DNA of 35,600 nt from Persephonella sp. (GTDB taxonomy: Bacteria > Aquificota > Aquificia > Aquificales > Hydrogenothermaceae): positions 1 to 35,600 of the forward strand of contig NZ_WFPS01000040.1 of the NCBI RefSeq assembly GCF_015487465.1. Reading direction: 5' to 3'. How positions within the stretch are numbered: position 1 is the first letter of the stretch; each line of letters opens with the position of its first letter. The position numbers were made by a program, and so were the translations under genes. Of this stretch, positions 32,322 through 35,600 are shown piece after piece. The notes under the pieces are model-generated. The model was not told the origin of the DNA. It did no database searches and saw only the letters and a list, made by a program, of their open reading frames with translations.

Positions 32322-33185
32322 ATGGAAAGGAATTTTTTTGCAAAATTTCACGGGCTTGGGAATGATTATATATGTTTAGATGAGGACTGGATTGATTTTG
32401 TCCTTGATGAAAATGCTGTAAAAACAATCTGTGATGTTCATTACGGAGTAGGATCAGATGGAATTCTTGTGAAGACCCATTCATCAAAAGCTGATTTTGG
32501 TTTAAGGATATTTAACCCTGATGGTTCTGAAGCTGAAAAAAGCGGAAATGGACTGAGGATCTTTGCAAAGTTTCTGTATGATTACGAATACACCCTAAAA
32601 AGAAAGTTCTCAATAGAAACGAAAGGAGGGATCGTTCAGGCAACTATTGAAGAACTTGTTGAAGGCAGGGCAAAACTGATCACAGTTGATATGGGAAAGG
32701 CAGTTTTTAATGCTCAGGACATACCTGTTTTGTGTGATGAGAAAGAATGTCTGGGAAAAAAGATCAAAATAAATGATAGAGAGTTTGAGATAAACTGCGT
32801 ATCTGTAGGAAATCCCCACTGTGTGATTATTGTAGATCAACTTGATGAAAACACAGTTAAAGAATACGGCAGTCTCATAGAAAATCTTGATATATTTCCA
32901 AACAGAATTAATGTCCAGTTTGCGAAAGTAATATCACCTGATCTTGTGGAAATAAGAATATGGGAAAGGGGAGCAGGTTATACACTTGCTTCAGGAAGCT
33001 CCTCCTGTGCTGTTGCCTCTGTTATGGTTAAAAAAGGTTTGACAGATAGAAATCTTACAGTAAAAATGCCAGGAGGAACCTTAAAAATTCAGATAGATCA
33101 AAACTGGAACATAAAAATGACAGGTGAAGTTCAGGAGATATGCTCAGGAAAACTCAGCAGAGAACTTACATCTCAGTTTATTTAG
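32322..33185 (+). CDS. DapF-fold protein with both catalytic cysteines replaced
   Basis: A 287-residue protein of the diaminopimelate epimerase fold: FAKFHGLGNDYICLD at the N-terminus, YGVGSDGILV (41-50), FNPDGSEAE, and VGNPHCVIIVD. True DapF uses two cysteines, in the ECGNGARC and ETLACGTGACA motifs. Here these read EKSGNGLRIF (Ser74) and GYTLASGSSSCA (Ser224), and the neighbouring Glu of GAGET is Tyr220. The codons are clear (AGC and TCA) and the frame is otherwise intact. Two-base epimerisation through thiolates should be impossible, so the gene is either a divergent isomerase, a ligand-binding relative, or uses another mechanism. It is eight bases after lipB with an AGGAGG site. Annotation as dapF by similarity would be unsafe. 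Confidence 0.85.
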   Translation: MERNFFAKFHGLGNDYICLDEDWIDFVLDENAVKTICDVHYGVGSDGILVKTHSSKADFGLRIFNPDGSEAEKSGNGLRIFAKFLYDYEYTLKRKFSIETKGGIVQATIEELVEGRAKLITVDMGKAVFNAQDIPVLCDEKECLGKKIKINDREFEINCVSVGNPHCVIIVDQLDENTVKEYGSLIENLDIFPNRINVQFAKVISPDLVEIRIWERGAGYTLASGSSSCAVASVMVKKGLTDRNLTVKMPGGTLKIQIDQNWNIKMTGEVQEICSGKLSRELTSQFI

Positions 33186-33885
33186 GCTGATAAATCAAAA
33201 ACCTTCCACAGTGGGGACAGGTCAGGAGTTTTTCCCCCTTTACAAGGGAGGAATATACCTTTGGAGGAATTATAAGATAACAGCCTGTGCATGTGTCACT
33301 ATCAACAACGGCAACAGCTGTTCCCCTTTTTTTTCTGATCATCTCATATTTTGAAAGGAGAGGGGTTTTCATACTTCTTAAAAGATTTTCCCTTTCTTCT
33401 TTTATCTTCTGGAGTTTTTGTTTGATCTGTTCAAGCTGTTTTTCTTTTTGTTTTATTTTTTTCTGGATCTCTTCTTTTTCTTTTTCCAATATTTCCTTGA
33501 TTTTTTCTTCCTCTTTTTGAAGATTTTCTATATCTTCCATTATCACAAGGATTTCATCTTCTATCTCCATTATGGACTCTTCTGCCTGAGCCTTTTCCCT
33601 TAAGAGTGCTTTATACTCCTCATTTGTTCTTACCTTATCCAATGCTTCCTGTATCTTGAGTATCCTATCTTCGTAAGACTGTATATCAAGCTCTTTTTCT
33701 CTTTTCAGAGTTTCAAGTTTTTTTATGTCTGTATGGATCTTTTCAAATTTGTAAATAAGTTCTTCTTTCTGTTTTTTTAGATTTTCTATCTCTTCTGGTA
33801 TTTGATTAATGAGTTTTTCCAGATCTGAGATCTCCTGATCTATCTTCTGGAGGCTGAGCAAAACCTGTATATCACTACTGTCCAT
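33178..33885 (-). CDS. Coiled-coil C4 zinc-ribbon protein (FlgZ/HP0958-like)
   Basis: A 235-residue protein: residues about 1-175 form a long charged helical hairpin (heptads of Leu/Ile with Lys/Glu), and the C-terminus (about 190-235) is a zinc ribbon with CTGC (in DTCTGCYLIIPP) and CPHC (in LTCPHCGRFLIY). This matches the family once called DUF164; the Helicobacter member HP0958 (FlgZ) binds RpoN and flagellin mRNA. A role in RNA binding or sigma-54 stability is possible but inferred. Its end overlaps dapF-like by eight bases. GAGGT precedes the ATG. Confidence 0.87.
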   Translation of the reverse strand: MDSSDIQVLLSLQKIDQEISDLEKLINQIPEEIENLKKQKEELIYKFEKIHTDIKKLETLKREKELDIQSYEDRILKIQEALDKVRTNEEYKALLREKAQAEESIMEIEDEILVIMEDIENLQKEEEKIKEILEKEKEEIQKKIKQKEKQLEQIKQKLQKIKEERENLLRSMKTPLLSKYEMIRKKRGTAVAVVDSDTCTGCYLIIPPKVYSSLVKGEKLLTCPHCGRFLIYQPK

Positions 33886-33916
33886 TTTAACCTCTTACCA
33901 CAAAAATTGTATATAT

Positions 33917-33945
33917 AATATAACCGTCACTGAAGGGTTAATCAA
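33917..33945 (-). promoter_or_regulatory. Predicted promoter of the zinc-ribbon coiled-coil gene
   Basis: Leftward TTGATT (33945-33940), a 17-base spacer and TATATT (33922-33917), about 32 bases before the ATG at 33885. Confidence 0.5.
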
Positions 33946-33975
33946 TAGAGATAAGTCAATAAGAAACTAAATACA

Positions 33976-34242
33976 TCAATATTTTTGTTTCTCTGGAATA
34001 ACGCCCCTCACTCCACCTTCTGGATTCTCCATATCTCCCTTATATCTTGGAATTAAATGGATATGAAGATGCATTACAGTCTGTCCTGCAGACTTTCCTA
34101 TATTTATTCCGATATTGTATCCATCAGGATGAAACTTTTTATCCAGAAAGTCTTTAGCTTTGTCTATCAGCTCAATAAAAGCGGTCTTTTCTTCCTTTGT
34201 TGCATCAAAGTAGTTTTCAAAATGTCTGAAAGGAATTAGTTG
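33976..34242 (-). pseudogene. HIT-family hydrolase gene lacking its 5' end
   Basis: Leftward from 34242 an open frame encodes the C-terminal two-thirds of a histidine-triad protein: LIPFRHFENYFD, then a helix, NIGINIGKSAGQTVMHLHIH (the HxHxH triad), LIPRYKGDMENPEGGVRG and a stop at 33978-33976. The first 30 or so residues with the nucleotide-binding start are missing; a stop codon (TAA) stands three bases upstream in frame and there is no start codon or binding site. The break coincides with the promoter of the neighbouring rightward operon, suggesting insertion or recombination removed the 5' end. HIT enzymes hydrolyse nucleoside phosphoramidates or dinucleoside polyphosphates; this copy is probably inactive. 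Confidence 0.75.
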
Positions 34243-34268
34243 TTAAGTTTGAATGTTAACTTTATAAT
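34240..34268 (+). promoter_or_regulatory. Promoter of the decayed HEPN/antitoxin operon
   Basis: TTGTTA (34240-34245), a 17-base spacer and a perfect TATAAT (34263-34268), followed by GGAGG (34276-34280) and an ATG at 34286. GTTAA and TTAAC repeats flank the -10 (34255-34272). The -35 sits on the HIT break point. Confidence 0.6.
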
Positions 34269-34285
34269 TAACACCGGAGGTAAAA

Positions 34286-34427
34286 ATGAAAAAAACAAAT
34301 AAAAAAGGGTTGTATTTTGAGTTAGAGTAAACAAAAATCTGGTTAAGGAACTGAAAAAGCTTGCTTTGAGCAAGACAAAAGATATGGTGAATTATTAGTG
34401 AAGAAGTATAAGAAGGAAGAAAAATAG
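34286..34427 (+). pseudogene. Frameshifted antitoxin-like gene
   Basis: A good binding site leads into an ATG, but the frame stops at 34328-34330. Coding sense continues in other frames: MKKTNKKGLYFEL, then RVNKNLVKELKKLALSKTKD from 34324, then GELLVKKYKKEEK to a TAG at 34425-34427. Two frameshifts (near 34322 and 34385) thus split a roughly 47-residue basic protein that looks like a small ribbon-helix-helix or VapB-type antitoxin (weak inference). It ends four bases before the HEPN remnant, the usual antitoxin-then-toxin arrangement. Confidence 0.5.
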
Positions 34428-34430
34428 TGA

Positions 34431-34799
34431 GTGGATGAAATATATAAATCAAAATTTTTTGAGAGATTAAAAGCCACTCGTTTAGAAAAAGAAAAGGGAT
34501 TATATCATCCGTTAGTTTCTAATTTGTATTTTACAGTATTTAATTACATGCAAGCATTTATTTGAGAAGCTCCTCAAGGAAAATGGAAACATGGAGCGAT
34601 AACAAAACCTTTTTCAAGAATTTGTTATAAGAAAGGGATATACAACAGTGATGTTTTAACAGCGTTTATAAGCAACTATGAGGAACTTTACAAATTTAGG
34701 GTTTACGCTGACTATAAAAGATATATATTTACAAAAGAAGAAAAATCAGAAATTAATAGAATTTATAAGTTTTTCATAGAGGTTTTTAGATATGAGTAA
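34431..34799 (+). pseudogene. HEPN-like gene broken by one nonsense codon
   Basis: From a GTG at 34431 the frame reads VDEIYKSKFFERLKATRLEK, then GLYHPLVSNLYFTVFNYMQA, FI, a TGA at 34563-34565, and then EAPQGKWKHGAITKPFSRIC and onward to EEKSEINRIYKFFIEVFRYE, TAA. About 122 residues, all helical, with the layout of HEPN-domain toxins or NTase partners. A single G-to-T change (GGA to TGA) would explain the stop, so the damage looks recent. The remaining frame has no other stop. The HEPN assignment is by pattern and context only. Confidence 0.6.
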
Positions 34800-35034
34800 G
34801 ACAATAGAGTTATCAGAATATTTAGGATTTTTGGAAGAGATTAACAACCTTCCAGAAATTGAAAAAGCTCAAATAATAGAAGTTCCAGAGGAAGATGCTG
34901 AATTTGACATATCCTTAAAAATAAAAACTAAAGCTGGAATAGATAAATGGAAACTTCAAAGAAAAATACAAGATTTAAGATGGAAGTATAGCAAAGAATA
35001 CGATCCTTTAACATTGTATTTAGAGATAGAATAA
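34792..35034 (+). CDS. Intact 80-aa partner of the broken HEPN gene
   Basis: An 80-residue acidic protein beginning MSKTIELSEYLGFLEEINNL, with a strand-helix-strand core (AEFDISLKIKTKAGIDKWKL and RWKYSKEYDPLTLYLEIE). Its ATG overlaps the end of the HEPN remnant by eight bases, so it was its coupled partner. The core is faintly like the C-terminal part of a minimal nucleotidyltransferase (MNT), but no GSxxxG or DxD motif is present. It has survived without stops while its neighbours decayed, which may mean protective (antitoxin-like) function or simply chance. Confidence 0.5.
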   Translation: MSKTIELSEYLGFLEEINNLPEIEKAQIIEVPEEDAEFDISLKIKTKAGIDKWKLQRKIQDLRWKYSKEYDPLTLYLEIE

Positions 35035-35170
35035 AAAAGGAAGAGAAAAAAATGTTTTTGCTATATTTCAACCTATTGTGAAGGAAAAATTTAAAATAAG
35101 AAATATTCTAATTTGCTAATTTAAATTTATTCTTCCTTCTGTTCCTTAAATTCTTATAAACAAGTTTTAA

Positions 35171-35368
35171 AAAATTGATCGGATAAAAAATAGCAAATCA
35201 TATATAGATCTGGCGTTCGAATCAGATGAAGATATAAGTAAAAAATTATCACAACTAAAATATATCCTTGAAGAAAGCAATCTGCCTTACAAAGTGGATA
35301 TAGTAGATTTAAAAGATGCTCCATATTTAAGAAAAATCATAAAGGAAAAAGGTATAAGATGGCTCTAA
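35171..35368 (+). pseudogene. Remnant of a minimal nucleotidyltransferase (MntA-like)
   Basis: The frame ending at TAA 35366-35368 encodes KSYIDLAFESDEDISKKLSQ, then LKYILEESNLPYKVDIVDLK and RKIIKEKGIRWL, the C-terminal half of an MNT-domain protein. The expected N-terminal GSRARG region is gone: an in-frame stop sits at 35168-35170, and the 135 bases between 35035 and 35170 hold no recognisable coding sequence. The DxD pair is reduced to the single Asp of YIDLA. It overlaps the start of the next remnant as ATGGCTCTAA, the normal coupling of this module. Confidence 0.6.
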
Positions 35369-35553
35369 AAAAGAGATTGGAAGATTTTGAGAAAGCGATA
35401 AAAAGATTAAAAGATGCTTACGAACAAACTTTAAAAACTTTCTTATAAGAACATGCAGGAATAGAATGCAAATCCCCAAAGAGTTGTATAAGGGATTTTT
35501 TTTCAGCAGGATTTTTAACAGAAGGCGAAACAACAAATTTACTTGAAAGGTAA
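35359..35553 (+). pseudogene. Remnant of an HI0074-like nucleotidyltransferase partner
   Basis: From the ATG at 35359: MALKKRLEDFEKAIKRLKDA, YEQTLKTFL, TAA (35446-35448), then in the same frame EHAGIECKSPKSCIRDFFSA and GFLTEGETTNLLER, TAA (35551-35553). The order matches HI0074/NTase substrate-binding proteins, but about 30 codons that usually lie between the first helix and the TLKDYLE-like helix are missing in frame, and one nonsense codon interrupts it. The remaining 47 bases of the window show no further recognisable sequence. It formed a two-gene system with the preceding remnant. Confidence 0.6.
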
Positions 35554-35600
35554 ATTTTCAGATGGTTTTAATCGAAGATTTTTTGGTGGCTATATAAGAT

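Noticed and set aside
34243-35600. Insertion sequence or prophage fragment in the decayed region
   Set aside because: No transposase, integrase, terminal inverted repeats or target duplication could be seen; the remnants are all toxin-antitoxin-type genes.
1-35600. CRISPR array
   Set aside because: No regularly spaced direct repeats were found on reading through the intergenic regions.

Overview
The window is clearly AT-rich bacterial chromosome with strong AAGGAGG ribosome binding sites, many AGA/AGG and ATA codons, tightly packed genes and frequent ATGA or few-base overlaps. The gene set (SAM decarboxylase, agmatine deiminase, LemA with a DUF2207 partner, FlgZ-like zinc ribbon protein, haem c protein, S4 pseudouridine synthase) and the protein style suggest a thermophilic Gram-negative bacterium of the Aquificales, most likely Hydrogenothermaceae (Persephonella or Sulfurihydrogenibium-like). 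This assignment is inference from memory; no search was run.

Layout. 1-3140: a partial membrane protein diverges from agmatine deiminase (aguA) and a small unknown gene; these face a leftward run fur-like -> tadA -> SH3b protein. The fur-like gene diverges from metE across a control region holding two 7-1-7 palindromes of Fur-box form. 5495-14008: an IclR-type regulator, then an apparent acetate uptake and activation cluster: Porin_O_P-type porin, acetyl-CoA synthetase (acs), DUF485 protein, acetate/solute symporter (actP), a cNMP/CBS/DUF294 protein and a DEDDh exonuclease. Three copies of an IclR-like operator TCAAACAnTGTTTGA precede the porin, one lying on the probable transcription start. 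14005-20541: mostly leftward genes (APC permease with a zinc-ribbon miniprotein; cytochrome c; tsaC/Sua5-like, panB, proA; a degenerate EAL-HDOD protein) with speD inserted rightward. 20647-26662: nadE, a 59-codon membrane miniprotein, nth (leftward), an M23 peptidase and mutS. 26661-27872: leftward rluB-type gene, a 101-aa unknown and a candidate small RNA with its own promoter and terminator. 27934-33885: lemA, DUF2207 protein, cspA with a structured leader, a secreted unknown, a JAMM protease, lipB, a dapF-like gene whose two catalytic cysteines are both serine, and a coiled-coil zinc-ribbon protein.

33976-35600 is a decayed accessory patch. A HIT-family gene has lost its 5' end at about 34242, and abutting it is a rightward operon with a good promoter that carries a frameshifted antitoxin-like gene, a HEPN gene with one nonsense codon, one intact 80-aa gene, and remnants of a nucleotidyltransferase and its HI0074-like partner.

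The most noteworthy points are the dual-serine DapF relative, the candidate small RNA with exposed or sequestered anti-Shine-Dalgarno motifs, the Fur-type operators at metE, the IclR-type operator set of the acetate cluster, several apparently leaderless genes, and the nucleotidyltransferase/HEPN graveyard. No CRISPR array, complete insertion sequence, rRNA or tRNA was seen.
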